Shown one piece after another: positions 27,019 to 36,446 of a stretch of DNA of 64,000 nt. How positions within the stretch are numbered: position 1 is the stretch's first letter; the number at the start of each line of letters is the position of its first letter. The translations under genes were made by a program, and so were the position numbers. This DNA comes from Betaproteobacteria bacterium (GTDB lineage: Bacteria; Pseudomonadota; Gammaproteobacteria; Burkholderiales; Burkholderiaceae_C): positions 11,480 to 75,479 of the forward strand of contig RFNL01000372.1 in NCBI GenBank assembly GCA_009927195.1, written 5' to 3'. Under the pieces are notes generated by a model. That model worked only from the letters and a program-made list of their open reading frames with translations, made no database searches and was not told the DNA's origin.

Positions 27019-27791
27019 GCTCGATGCTCCTCGATCAGGGATAAATAGTCCAAAACAGCGGCTTTTGCCGCAGTGTTTAACAATATTTTTCCATGGGCAG
27101 GATTGGAAAGGGCGGAATTCGAACCTACCCGCCCATCTGGAAATTGCAGTCTGTGGCTATTGGCGTCAAGGTGCTGATCACCCGCATGTGTCTGATAAAA
27201 CGATTTGTCCAAAGACTTTGCTGGTGGCAGTTGATCTTCGGGACACATTTGGGGAAACAAGTGCTTGGTGATTGAAATCTCAGAAGGTGTGGCATGCATA
27301 CCTTCTCCATCACCATACCAGGCTTGTCGCAAATCATTGACTTCTGGAAATTCCCACCAGCTTTTGACCCTGAACATCAGTGGCGGTAAAGGGAGGGGTG
27401 AGGTGCTTCGTGATCGCTGGACCTCTTGAATGGCACTCAATGTGGGGGCAATATTGCCGCCATGACCATTGAGAAAGTAAAAACAACGAAATCCTTGATG
27501 GGCCAAGGACTCCACACAGTCAACCACGATGTTGATCCAGGTGCTGGGCCTTAAACAAATCGTACCTGGAAAATTCAAGTTAAAAGCGGCTGGACCCAAA
27601 CTCAATGTTGGTGCGATCAAGATTTGGTTATTTTCGGCCATGGCGGCGGCAATAAACTCGCTGGTAATCGCATCGGTTCCGATCAGTCCACTGGGCCCGT
27701 GCTGTTCTGTGGATCCCATGGGAATCACAATGCCTTGCGATTGCTTCAAATAATTTTGCACATCCAGCCAAGTGCACATTTGCAATTTCAT
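27015..27791 (-). CDS. Creatininase-family amidohydrolase
   Basis: A 258-residue protein with the metal-binding motifs of the creatininase family: PMGSTEQHGP (E29 and H31), GTDA (D40) and FLNGHGGN (H110). Members open cyclic or linear amides such as creatinine, or act in the deformylation of pathway intermediates, in the cytoplasm. It lies between the ABC permease (three bases upstream) and the GST (four-base overlap). In this setting it suggests that the imported or oxidised compound has a C-N bond to be cleaved. The exact substrate cannot be told. Confidence 0.86.
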   Translation of the reverse strand: MKLQMCTWLDVQNYLKQSQGIVIPMGSTEQHGPSGLIGTDAITSEFIAAAMAENNQILIAPTLSLGPAAFNLNFPGTICLRPSTWINIVVDCVESLAHQGFRCFYFLNGHGGNIAPTLSAIQEVQRSRSTSPLPLPPLMFRVKSWWEFPEVNDLRQAWYGDGEGMHATPSEISITKHLFPQMCPEDQLPPAKSLDKSFYQTHAGDQHLDANSHRLQFPDGRVGSNSALSNPAHGKILLNTAAKAAVLDYLSLIEEHRA

Positions 27792-27794
27792 GGT

Positions 27795-28562
27795 TCAAGC
27801 TTGCAGAGACAGTTTACGTTCGAGTTTGCGGACAAGCCATGAAATAAACACAATCAGCACAAGGTACTCGAGAACCAAAAAGCTGTAGATTTCAAGAGGT
27901 CGATACTCATTGACGTTAAGTTCATTGGCCAAGCGTGTCAATTCAGGCAAGCCAATGACTGAAATCAAAGAGGACATTTTTACGACATAAATAAACTGAT
28001 TGCCCAACGCCGGCAAGATGACTTTGATGGCTTGTGGCGCAACAATGAATCGCATTTGTTGAGACCACGACAAGCCCAGGCTCTTCGCTGCTTCTATTTG
28101 TCCTTTCGGTACGGATTGAATTCCGGCCCGAAATACTTCTGCTTCAAATGCGCTATCGCTCAGCGATAAGGACACCACACCGGCAATGAAAAGTCCCATT
28201 TGAAGACCAATGATCACTGGTAATCCATAGAAAACCCAAAGCAATAACACGAGCAATGGAATGGCTCGAAATAGCTCGACATAGCCCCTGGAGAAAGCTT
28301 CTAGCCAAGGTTTTTTTGACAATCCAGCCAAGGCCAAACCAAGGCCCAAAAGAACCGAAAGACAAAGGGCGCAAATCGAAACCGCCAGGGTGGACCCAAT
28401 ACCGTTGATCAAGAAAAAGAGGTTGCTCAGCCCCTTTTCTTGAAAAGGATTAAATATGTACCAACCCCAGTTATAGGAGGATTCCACAGCACTGCAACCT
28501 GCAAAAAGCAGTGCAACAAACAGTGGCAAGAGGCGTAAATTTATTTTTTCGATGACAGCCAC
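27795..28562 (-). CDS. Amino-acid-type ABC transporter permease (HisM/GlnP family)
   Basis: A 255-residue inner-membrane protein with about five membrane helices and the EAA loop that contacts the ATPase (FEAEVFRAGIQSVPKGQIEA, then AAKSLGLSW). A lipoprotein-like FAGCS lies near the N-terminus but is probably part of the first helix. The start overlaps the binding-protein gene by 22 bases. Polar amino-acid importers of this kind pair with a binding protein and a GlnQ-like ATPase; the first is adjacent but no ATPase gene is in the window, so it must be shared or encoded elsewhere. Confidence 0.9.
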   Translation of the reverse strand: MAVIEKINLRLLPLFVALLFAGCSAVESSYNWGWYIFNPFQEKGLSNLFFLINGIGSTLAVSICALCLSVLLGLGLALAGLSKKPWLEAFSRGYVELFRAIPLLVLLLWVFYGLPVIIGLQMGLFIAGVVSLSLSDSAFEAEVFRAGIQSVPKGQIEAAKSLGLSWSQQMRFIVAPQAIKVILPALGNQFIYVVKMSSLISVIGLPELTRLANELNVNEYRPLEIYSFLVLEYLVLIVFISWLVRKLERKLSLQA

Positions 28563-29341
28563 TTGGCCTCTAAGGTGGTGAAGAACCCTTCAGCCTCTTT
28601 CAGTGCTATCCAATTGTTCAAAAAAGTCAACCATACTGCATCGCCTTGGATCACGGGGTAGGCAAAAGGACGCTTGTTTTTCATATCAGTGACTGAACCA
28701 ACCACCAGTAAGTCAGGGTATGTTTTGACCAGTGTTGCAGCCTCTACATTGCTGGTGATGGTGACTTGAGCTCGGTTGGCCAAAACCTCTTGGTAACCGG
28801 TGGCCGGTTTTTCAACGCTGCGAACTTTTGCTTTGGGGAAAAGGGTTTTGGCTTGTTGTTCAAAAACAGTGCCCATCAAAACAGCCACATTCACGTTGTT
28901 GTTGTTGATGCTGTCCCAAGAAACAAATTTTTTGGCATCTTTTTTATGAATCAGCGGAACTGTCCCTGCGTATACATACGGATTGGTAAACGCAACGGTT
29001 TTGGCTCTGGCCATGTTCAAGGAAGAGCCGCCTGCAAAAATATCGTACCGGTCAGACACAATCCCATTGACCAGGGTGGCCCATTCTGTGGTGACAAATT
29101 CAACTTTAACGCCCAAGTCGGCTGCCAACTGGTTCATGGCATCAATGTCAAAGCCAACCAACGCGTTGGTGCTGGTGTCCTTGGTGGACATCGGATTAAA
29201 GTCACCAGTGGTGCCCACCCTAAGGGTACCTCGCTCTAAAATTTGGGTCAGTTTGGACTTGTTTTGAGCCAATACAGGGGCAGATAATCCCATGGTCAAC
29301 AGTGCGATCACCGTGATGAGTTTGCTGAAATATTTATACAT
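28541..29341 (-). CDS. ABC transporter substrate-binding protein, family 3
   Basis: A 266-residue periplasmic protein with a signal peptide (MYKYFSKLITVIALLTMGLS, cleaved after about APVLA, residue 25). The mature part has the solute-binding family 3 marks ILERGTLRVGTTGDFNPM and LVGFDIDAMNQLAADLGV. The family binds polar amino acids and related small solutes. It overlaps the permease gene and is separated from xdhC by 95 bases, the widest gap in the minus-strand run, where an internal promoter might lie. The ligand is likely the substrate of the pathway, by inference. Confidence 0.9.
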   Translation of the reverse strand: MYKYFSKLITVIALLTMGLSAPVLAQNKSKLTQILERGTLRVGTTGDFNPMSTKDTSTNALVGFDIDAMNQLAADLGVKVEFVTTEWATLVNGIVSDRYDIFAGGSSLNMARAKTVAFTNPYVYAGTVPLIHKKDAKKFVSWDSINNNNVNVAVLMGTVFEQQAKTLFPKAKVRSVEKPATGYQEVLANRAQVTITSNVEAATLVKTYPDLLVVGSVTDMKNKRPFAYPVIQGDAVWLTFLNNWIALKEAEGFFTTLEAKWLSSKK

Positions 29342-29436
29342 TTGAGATGAGGTGTGGTTAACGAATGCAATGAAGTGGAAAATGAAACCAGGTTCTTATG
29401 TTGCCATAAATGGTTTGAACACTTTCTTCTTTTTGA

Positions 29437-30516
29437 TCAGTGTGCGCGGCTAAAGCATATCAATGAATCAGAATCATTCGGGAGAATATTTTGACTGTTT
29501 TTGGCGTGGGCAACGTCCATGTCTCTCGGAAGTGGCACTGCATTTTTAACAGCCAATACCTCGGCCATGATGCTGACGGCTATTTCTGCGGGTGTTTTAC
29601 TGCCAATATAAATGCCAATGGGTCCCCGCAGTCGTGCCAAATGTTGTTCGCCCAAACCCATGTGATCCTTCATTCGCTGCTTTCGCGCTGAGTTGTTGCG
29701 TCTTGAGCCTATGGCTCCGATGTAAAAAGCTTCGGTTTCCAAAGCCTCCATCAATGCCAAGTCATCCAACTTGGGGTCGTGCGTCAAGGCAATGACACAG
29801 CTTCGCCGGTCGGGTCGAAAACTTAAGACCGAGTCATCAGGCATTTCACGGGTCAAGTGGGCCCCAGTCACCGACCATGAGGCGCTGTACTCCGTCCTCG
29901 GATCGCAAACGGTGACTGAAAACCCGTTGAATATGGCCATCGTTGCAAGGTATTCGGACAGTTGTCCTGCGCCAATCAACAACATTCGGTACTCAGGCCC
30001 AAAGGTATTGACCAAATTAACACCGTCCAAGATCAAATCCGCAGGCGTTGAGCATGGTTGAATCGTGACACCCCCCGTTTTTAAATCAGTGATTCGTTGC
30101 ACCAATTGTCCGTTTTCAAGGGCATTGACCAACTTCAATAAAACTTCCGGATCTGGATCAAATTCAAGCAAAAGCTCAAGCGTGCCACCGCAGGGCAACC
30201 CAAACCGATGGGCTTCATCGGCTGATATCCCATACTTCACATTTTGCGGCGGTCCAGAGGGAATCAAGGCCTCTTCAAGGTGAGAGGACACCCGATGGGC
30301 ATATGCCTGTGTATAGCGATAAATCAAGTCATCCTCTATGCAACCGCCCGAGACTGAGCCCACCACAGATCCGTTGTCGCACAAGGCCATGATGGAACCC
30401 ACTGGTCTGGGGGAAGAACCCCAGGTGCGCACTACGGTGGCCAATAAGGCGCGGTGGCCAGCGATACGCCAGTCGCGCAAAGAACGAAGCACCATGACAT
30501 CGAGGTTTTCCATCAT
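29437..30516 (-). CDS. XdhC/CoxI family molybdenum-cofactor chaperone
   Basis: A 359-residue protein with the N-terminal XdhC motif TWGSSPRPVGSIMAL (about 29-43) and SGGCIEDDL (about 55-63), followed by a Rossmann-like C-terminal domain (LLIGAGQLSEYLA; YIGAIGSRRN). XdhC proteins bind the molybdenum cofactor, promote its sulfuration and hand it to xanthine-oxidase family enzymes in the cytoplasm. It is 23 bases after coxG in the same run and should serve the CoxSLM enzyme encoded upstream. Confidence 0.9.
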   Translation of the reverse strand: MMENLDVMVLRSLRDWRIAGHRALLATVVRTWGSSPRPVGSIMALCDNGSVVGSVSGGCIEDDLIYRYTQAYAHRVSSHLEEALIPSGPPQNVKYGISADEAHRFGLPCGGTLELLLEFDPDPEVLLKLVNALENGQLVQRITDLKTGGVTIQPCSTPADLILDGVNLVNTFGPEYRMLLIGAGQLSEYLATMAIFNGFSVTVCDPRTEYSASWSVTGAHLTREMPDDSVLSFRPDRRSCVIALTHDPKLDDLALMEALETEAFYIGAIGSRRNNSARKQRMKDHMGLGEQHLARLRGPIGIYIGSKTPAEIAVSIMAEVLAVKNAVPLPRDMDVAHAKNSQNILPNDSDSLICFSRAH

Positions 30517-30539
30517 CTATACCCATCGGTTCTGGTCAA

Positions 30540-31115
30540 TTATTGACGTGCAAATGCCCATACCAGCGCGCCGGCCAAAATTGCAGCGGCCATCCACAAC
30601 CACTTGCCACTTTGGTCAGCGTGAGAGGACGCAGGTTGATCGGATAGGCCATCTGGCATTGGGGTCGATGGCTGTAATTTTTTCAATTCATTTTCAAAAC
30701 GTTTGAAAAAATCCTCAGCCAGTGACTTGGCAGCACCATCTATCAATCGTTGCCCCAATTGCGCAATTTTTCCACCGACTTTTGAGTGAACGGTATAACT
30801 CAACTCACATCCTTGATCGTTGGGGGTAAGTGTCACCTTGGATTCGCCCTTGCCAAATCCGGCCACACCGCCCTGGGCTTCAAATTGCAATGCGTAAGAG
30901 TCTGGGGGGTTGATGTCCATCAATTTCACCGTTCCATTGAACTTGGCGGCAACAGGCCCAATTCGAAGGGCAACACCCACTGAATAAACATTTTCTTCAA
31001 GCAAATCAAATTTTTCGCATCCAGGGATACATGACTTGAGAATTTCGGGGTTGTTCAAAGCCTCCCAAACTTGGGCTTGGTTGTTGGGAAGTTGTCGATT
31101 GCCTTGCATGTCCAT
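30540..31115 (-). CDS. coxG: CoxG-like SRPBCC protein with a C-terminal membrane anchor
   Basis: A 191-residue CoxG-type protein. The START-like (SRPBCC) domain covers about residues 1-145, with the opening NNQAQVWEALNNPEILKSCIPGCE. A hydrophilic linker follows, then one C-terminal helix (about 170-187) ending in ARQ. In the carboxydotroph Afipia (Oligotropha), CoxG is thought to recruit CO dehydrogenase to the membrane through such an anchor. It is 12 bases after the CoxE-like gene. Confidence 0.88.
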   Translation of the reverse strand: MDMQGNRQLPNNQAQVWEALNNPEILKSCIPGCEKFDLLEENVYSVGVALRIGPVAAKFNGTVKLMDINPPDSYALQFEAQGGVAGFGKGESKVTLTPNDQGCELSYTVHSKVGGKIAQLGQRLIDGAAKSLAEDFFKRFENELKKLQPSTPMPDGLSDQPASSHADQSGKWLWMAAAILAGALVWAFARQ

Positions 31116-31127
31116 TTTTGTTTTCCT

Positions 31128-32309
31128 TTAATCCGATTTGAGCAGCGACTTGATGGCCTTGGCGAGTTCTTCCAATCTCGACAAATTGTGGATGGCCAAC
31201 ATGGCATCGGCGTGTTGGTGCAATATCCGAGCCCCGCTGGCCAACGGCGCATAACCATCAAATCGAAGCAAAGGGTTGAGCCACATCAGCTTGCGGCAAT
31301 GTCGTTTCAGCCAAATCAGTTCTTGGGAGAGTTCGCTGACCAAACCTGTGTCTAGACCATCACTGATGAGCAGAACCAATGTTCGTCTGCCCTTTAATTG
31401 TCGCCGATATTGAATTCTTAATTCCTTCAAGGATTGACCCAGCCTTGTCCCACCTGCAAAATCACCAATGCGTTCACTGGCATTGAGCAGCATGCTGTCC
31501 GTGTCGACCCTGCGAAAACTTGGCGTCAAGTCCGTCAATTGCGTTCCAAATGCAAAAACACTTCTTGGCGCATGTCTGGTTGATTGGTGTAGGAAGGCCA
31601 TCATCAAACGGGCATACCTTTCCATGGACCCTGAGATGTCGATCAAAATCAGCAACGGCAAGGGTTGTTCACGGCGCTTTAAAAAGGGTAGTTGCAACAA
31701 TTCGCCGCCATGCCGAGATTTATGACGGATGGCTCGCGACCAGTTAACCAGATGGCCCCGCGCCCCAGTTTGGGTACGTCTGCTTTGAACTTTCGGCAAC
31801 GCCAATTGAATATTTCGAGCCAACTTCTCCACCAGAGCGTATTCGCTGGCATTGAGTGTTTGAAAATCGGCATGGTGCAAGCGAATGGCTTGGCTGGCAC
31901 TCATGGCGGCGTCCAATTCAATCTCTTGTTCTTTTTGAGCATTGCCCTTTTTCGCAGAGGAGACGGGTTTTAAGGCCTCATGAACCCTGGCACGTTGGCT
32001 GGGTTTTATTTTTGCCCTTTCTTGTCCTTGCGGCAACATTTGTCCAAGCAGACGATGGGCCAAGTCAGGATTGCGAAAAAATGCATCGAACATTTGGGCA
32101 AAAACGGTTCGATCCTGTTCTTGCGAAATCAACACAATCTCCAGTGCGGCAGCCAAGTCATCTTTACGGTTCAGTCCAACCAATAGGGCGGAAGATTGTG
32201 CAAGGGCGATCCGGTCACTGTGAATTGGCACACCCGCCCGGCGCAAAGCCCTGCAAAATGCGACGATGTTGTCAGCCAGTTTTCCTGAGCGAGCATCACC
32301 AAGCTGCAT
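31128..32309 (-). CDS. coxE: CoxE-like von Willebrand factor A domain protein
   Basis: A 393-residue protein whose C-terminal half is a VWA domain with a complete MIDAS: DISGSM (about 222-227), a later Thr in AGGTRLGQ and an Asp in LISDGLDTG. CoxE works with the MoxR ATPase CoxD in the maturation of the copper-molybdenum active site in CO dehydrogenase of Afipia. Form II clusters carry the same pair, probably for metal-centre insertion. The gene is 20 bases after moxR-like coxD. Confidence 0.88.
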   Translation of the reverse strand: MQLGDARSGKLADNIVAFCRALRRAGVPIHSDRIALAQSSALLVGLNRKDDLAAALEIVLISQEQDRTVFAQMFDAFFRNPDLAHRLLGQMLPQGQERAKIKPSQRARVHEALKPVSSAKKGNAQKEQEIELDAAMSASQAIRLHHADFQTLNASEYALVEKLARNIQLALPKVQSRRTQTGARGHLVNWSRAIRHKSRHGGELLQLPFLKRREQPLPLLILIDISGSMERYARLMMAFLHQSTRHAPRSVFAFGTQLTDLTPSFRRVDTDSMLLNASERIGDFAGGTRLGQSLKELRIQYRRQLKGRRTLVLLISDGLDTGLVSELSQELIWLKRHCRKLMWLNPLLRFDGYAPLASGARILHQHADAMLAIHNLSRLEELAKAIKSLLKSD

Positions 32310-32329
32310 AAAACCTGGGAGTTAATGGA

Positions 32330-33235
32330 TCAAGACGGGTTGATCGGAGCCAAAAGCTCAGTAATCAATGGTTGCAGGGCCGCAACATCTTCTTTTTGTT
32401 TGAACAAAATTCCCGCGGTGTCATGGATGATCTCTGGATCCAACTCAAGGGTGTCCAAAGCGACCAAGGCTTTGGCCCACTCCACGCTTTCTGCAATGCC
32501 AGGCCCACGCTGAAAGGCATCTGAAAAAGGTTGATTTCTCAATCGACTGACAAAATCAGCCACTTTCACAGTGAGCGATTGGCTGGCTTGAGGAACTTTA
32601 GATTGAATGATGGCCAACTCCAAATCACGACTGGGGTAATCCATCCAGTGGTATAGACAACGTCTTTTGACCGCGTCATGCAAATCACGGGTTCGGTTGC
32701 TGGTCAAAATGGTGATGGGAGTGCTGTTGCAATGGATGGTCCCCAACTCTGGAATGGTGATTTGATACTCGCCCAAATATTCCAGCAAAAAAGCTTCGAA
32801 AGGCTCATCGGCCCGGTCCACTTCATCAATCAGTAAAACTGCCCCGGGAGAGGGCGTTTGAAGTGCTTGCAGCAAGGGGCGGCGAATCAAATATTTGGAT
32901 TGGTAAACCTCATTTTCAATTTGCTCGGTACTGACGCGATCTTGTGCGGCGCGCATGTGCAGCAACTGTGCGGCATAGTTCCACTCGTACAAAGCCTCGC
33001 GTTGCTCCATGCCGTCGTAGCATTGCAAGCGAATCAATGGTCGATTTAGCAAAACAGCCAGCGCTTTGGCCAACTCCGTTTTGCCCACACCAGGTTCCCC
33101 TTCAAGTAACAAAGGTCGTTGTAACCTTAAGCTCAAATAAACGGCAGTGGCCAACTTTCTTTGGGCTTGATAACCCACGCTGGCCAAAGCATGAATCACC
33201 TCATCAATAGAAACCAAATCGGTGGCAAGGGTCAT
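32330..33235 (-). CDS. coxD: MoxR-type AAA+ ATPase (CoxD-like)
   Basis: A 301-residue AAA+ protein with Walker A EGEPGVGKTELA (about 41-52), Walker B LLIDEVDRADEPFEA (about 104-118) and sensor NRTRDLHDAVKRR. MoxR ATPases act as chaperones that remodel metalloenzymes, here with the adjacent VWA protein. The start overlaps coxM by four bases (ATGA), so it is coupled to the structural genes. It is the likely energy source for maturation of the molybdenum enzyme. Confidence 0.9.
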   Translation of the reverse strand: MTLATDLVSIDEVIHALASVGYQAQRKLATAVYLSLRLQRPLLLEGEPGVGKTELAKALAVLLNRPLIRLQCYDGMEQREALYEWNYAAQLLHMRAAQDRVSTEQIENEVYQSKYLIRRPLLQALQTPSPGAVLLIDEVDRADEPFEAFLLEYLGEYQITIPELGTIHCNSTPITILTSNRTRDLHDAVKRRCLYHWMDYPSRDLELAIIQSKVPQASQSLTVKVADFVSRLRNQPFSDAFQRGPGIAESVEWAKALVALDTLELDPEIIHDTAGILFKQKEDVAALQPLITELLAPINPS

Positions 33236-34023
33236 CCGATCGCCTGTTGTACAGCCCGCTGGGTTTGAACCTTGATCAAGTTGGCGCGATATGCCGCAGA
33301 GGCGTGTAAATCAGTATTCAGGTTGCTGGCATCCACAGAAACTGATTGAATGGATTCAGGGGAAAAGGATTGGCTCAATGCCTCTTCCAGTCCGGAGTGG
33401 CGAAATACACCATTGGCTGCCCCCGTAATGGCAACTCGGGCGCCAGCATTGGTCAGGGCCACAAAAACCCCGACCAATGCAAAACGAGAAGCAGGTTGCT
33501 TGAATTTGGCGTAGGCTGCTTTTCGGGGAATGGGAAATGAAATGGCCTTGATCAATTCCCCTGGTTGAAGGGCTGTGGCATACATGCCTAGGAAAAAATC
33601 AGAAGCCTTGATGAGGCGTTGATGGGTATGAATGTTCGCATCCAGCGCCAAAACCGCGCTGGGGTAACAGGCCGCAGGGTCGTTATTGGCAACGGACCCG
33701 CCAATGGTTCCCATGGCTCTGACCTGCCGGTCACCAATGCCGCCTGCCAGGTGAGCCAAAGCTGGAATGTGTTTTAGAACTTCTGGATTTGATTCAACGT
33801 GCTGATGGGTAGTCATTGCACCGATGATCAATTGATCGCCGTCCAAACACACGCCTTGCAGTTCTTTGAGGTGTGCAAGGTCAACCAATTTTTCAGGTTG
33901 CATCAGGCGTTGCTTCATGGCGGCAAGCATGGTCTGTCCCCCAGCCAGGGCTTGTCCACCATTGGAAATCAAGTGAGCGGCCTCGTCCAGTGAGTTGGGG
34001 CGTTCGTAATGAAAAGCGTACAT
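33232..34023 (-). CDS. coxM: Molybdenum hydroxylase FAD-binding medium subunit (CoxM)
   Basis: A 263-residue FAD subunit of the xanthine oxidase family. FAD-binding motifs are LAGGQTML (about 26-33, in place of AGGHS) and TIGGSVANNDPAA near 107-119. It passes electrons from the [2Fe-2S] subunit to the acceptor. The start is ATG 34023 with AAGGA upstream; a longer frame runs into coxL and lacks family similarity. The gene follows coxL by 14 bases, giving the order S-L-M. Confidence 0.93.
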   Translation of the reverse strand: MYAFHYERPNSLDEAAHLISNGGQALAGGQTMLAAMKQRLMQPEKLVDLAHLKELQGVCLDGDQLIIGAMTTHQHVESNPEVLKHIPALAHLAGGIGDRQVRAMGTIGGSVANNDPAACYPSAVLALDANIHTHQRLIKASDFFLGMYATALQPGELIKAISFPIPRKAAYAKFKQPASRFALVGVFVALTNAGARVAITGAANGVFRHSGLEEALSQSFSPESIQSVSVDASNLNTDLHASAAYRANLIKVQTQRAVQQAIG

Positions 34024-34037
34024 ATTGATTCCTTGTG

Positions 34038-36416
34038 TTATTGGGCTCGGGCTGCTTGAATGGCTTGCCAGACGCGGTGGGGCGTGGCTGGCATATCCAA
34101 ATCCTTCACGCCCAAAGGTGCCAATGCATCCAAGACAGCATTCATGATGGCAGGGGGTGAGCCAATCGCACCGGCCTCTCCACAACCTTTGGTCCCCAGG
34201 GGGTTGTGGGTACAGGGGGTACATACATGGCCCAGATTGAAGATTGGAAAATCGTCTGCACGGGGCATGGTGTAGTCCATGAAGGATCCGCTTAAAAGCT
34301 GACCCGTTTCACGGTCATACACACAGTTCTCCAACAAGGCTTGACCAATGCCCTGTACCAAACCACCGTGAACTTGACCCTCAACAATCATGGGATTGAT
34401 GATGGTTCCGAAATCATCCACCGCAGAGAAACGGTCAACCTTGACGAGACCGGTGGCAGGATCAATTTCCACTTCGGCAATATAGGTTCCGGCAGGGAAG
34501 GTGAAATTCGTCGGATCGTAGAAAGCCGTTTCATTGAGCCCAGGCTCTAATTTGTCCAACGGATAGTTGTGAGGAACGTAAGCGGTCAATGCCACCTGTC
34601 CAAAACTGATTTTTTTGTCGGTGCCTTTGACACTGAATTCGCCGTTGTTGAATTCAATGTCGGTATCTGCAGTCTCCATCAAATGCGCCGCAATTTTTTT
34701 GGCTTTTGCTTCAATCTTGTCCAATGCTTTCATGATGGCGGCCCCGCCAACCGAAATGGATCGAGAGCCATAAGTCCCCATGCCAAAAGGAACCCTGCCA
34801 GTGTCACCGTGAACGACATCCACAGACTCAACAGCGATTCCCAGTCTGGCTGCCACAACCTGGGCGAATGTGGTCTCGTGTCCTTGCCCATGGCTGTGTG
34901 ATCCAGTAAATACGGTGACACTGCCTGTCGGATGCACACGAACCTCGCCACATTCAAACAGGCCGGCCCTGGCACCCAAAGCGCCAGCAATATTGGAAGG
35001 TGCAATGCCACAAGCCTCAATGTAGCTGGAGTAACCAATTCCCCTGAGTTTGCCGTGGGATTCACTGATGGCTTTGCGGTTTTGAAAACCCGCTACGTCA
35101 GCCAATTTTTGAGCTTCGTTCATGCAAGCGTGATAGTCACCAATGTCGTATTGGAGTGCCACAGGGGTTTGGTATGGAAACTGCGTGATGAAGTTGCGCT
35201 TGCGAATCTCATCCTGCGTCAGACCGATTTCCCATGCGGCTCGGCTGACCAAACGCTCAAGCAGGTAGGTTGCTTCGGGGCGACCGGCACCTCTGTAGGC
35301 ATCCACGGGCGCTGTGTTAGTGAACCAGGCATCCACCTCCACATAGACTTGTGGAGTGGTGTACTGTCCGGCCAGCAAGGTCGCGTACAAAATGGTGGGC
35401 ACCGCTGTTGCGAAGGTTGAGAGGTATGCGCCCAAGTTGGCATGGGTATGAACACGCAAGGCTAAAAATTTCCCATCTTTGTCCATTGCCATTTCTGCAT
35501 GGCTGACATGATCTCTGCCGTGGGCATCACTCAGAAAGGCTTCAGACCGATCACAAGTCCATTTGATGTTGCGATTGAGCTTTTTTGATGCCCAGGTCAA
35601 ACAGACGTCTTCGGCATACAGATAAATTTTGGATCCAAAACCGCCGCCAACATCGGGGGCAATCACGCGCACCTTGTGTTCGGGCAGGCCCATCACGAAG
35701 GCGGTCATCAACAGGCGCTCAACATGGGGGTTTTGGTTCGCCACCCAAAGGGTGTACTCGTCATTGGCACGGCTATAAGAACCAATGGCAGCCCTGGGTT
35801 CCATGGCATTGGGAACCAGTCGGTTATTGACCAAGTCAAGCTTTGTCACATGTGCGGCATTGGCAAAAGCAGTGTCTACTTGCGCTTTGTCCCCTATGGC
35901 CCACTTATAGCAATGGTTATCCGGCGCTGACTCGTGAATAGGGGAGCCATTTGGGGCGTCACGTACATCGACAACCGCAGTCAGTACATCGTAGTCGACG
36001 GTCACCAATTCAGCAGCATTTTGGGCTTGTTCCAGGGTTTCTGCCACCACCATCACCACATGATCGCCCACGTAGCGAACTTTCCCTTGCGCCAAAATTG
36101 GATGGGGCGGCTCTTTCATGGGATGCCCGCTGGTATCCGTGATGAGCCAGCCGCAAGGGAGACCATTTATTTTTGCGTCTTCAACATCTTTACCATCCAA
36201 TATGCCAATCACACCGTCTGCGGCCAGCGCTGCATTTTTGTCGATACCTTTGATATGGGCATGGGCATGAGGAGATCGCACAAAAACTGCATGGGCCATG
36301 TTGGCCAAGTCAATATCGTCGGTGTATTGCCCGGCACCGGTTAAAAAACGGTAATCTTCTTTGCGGAGAATCGATTCGCCGATGTGTGGAAGCTTTGAGA
36401 AATCTGATGCACCCAT
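34038..36416 (-). CDS. coxL: Molybdenum hydroxylase large subunit, form II CoxL-like
   Basis: A 792-residue molybdopterin-cytosine-dinucleotide subunit of the xanthine oxidase family. It shows APDVGGGFGSKIYLYAEDV and the active-site loop AYRGAGR at residues 373-379. True (form I) CO dehydrogenases carry AYxCSFR with a copper-binding cysteine there; AYRGAGR marks form II, whose substrate is mostly unknown. The late Glu typical of the family lies in GCGEAGAIGSPPA (about 740-752). It is 30 bases after coxS. Annotating it as aerobic CO dehydrogenase would overstate the evidence. Confidence 0.93.
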   Translation of the reverse strand: MGASDFSKLPHIGESILRKEDYRFLTGAGQYTDDIDLANMAHAVFVRSPHAHAHIKGIDKNAALAADGVIGILDGKDVEDAKINGLPCGWLITDTSGHPMKEPPHPILAQGKVRYVGDHVVMVVAETLEQAQNAAELVTVDYDVLTAVVDVRDAPNGSPIHESAPDNHCYKWAIGDKAQVDTAFANAAHVTKLDLVNNRLVPNAMEPRAAIGSYSRANDEYTLWVANQNPHVERLLMTAFVMGLPEHKVRVIAPDVGGGFGSKIYLYAEDVCLTWASKKLNRNIKWTCDRSEAFLSDAHGRDHVSHAEMAMDKDGKFLALRVHTHANLGAYLSTFATAVPTILYATLLAGQYTTPQVYVEVDAWFTNTAPVDAYRGAGRPEATYLLERLVSRAAWEIGLTQDEIRKRNFITQFPYQTPVALQYDIGDYHACMNEAQKLADVAGFQNRKAISESHGKLRGIGYSSYIEACGIAPSNIAGALGARAGLFECGEVRVHPTGSVTVFTGSHSHGQGHETTFAQVVAARLGIAVESVDVVHGDTGRVPFGMGTYGSRSISVGGAAIMKALDKIEAKAKKIAAHLMETADTDIEFNNGEFSVKGTDKKISFGQVALTAYVPHNYPLDKLEPGLNETAFYDPTNFTFPAGTYIAEVEIDPATGLVKVDRFSAVDDFGTIINPMIVEGQVHGGLVQGIGQALLENCVYDRETGQLLSGSFMDYTMPRADDFPIFNLGHVCTPCTHNPLGTKGCGEAGAIGSPPAIMNAVLDALAPLGVKDLDMPATPHRVWQAIQAARAQ

Positions 36417-36446
36417 GGTTAACTCCGGTGATGAATGAGATGGACC

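Noticed and set aside
34038..36416. True aerobic CO dehydrogenase
   Set aside because: The active-site loop is AYRGAGR, not AYxCSFR, and gene order is S-L-M, so the form I label is not supported.
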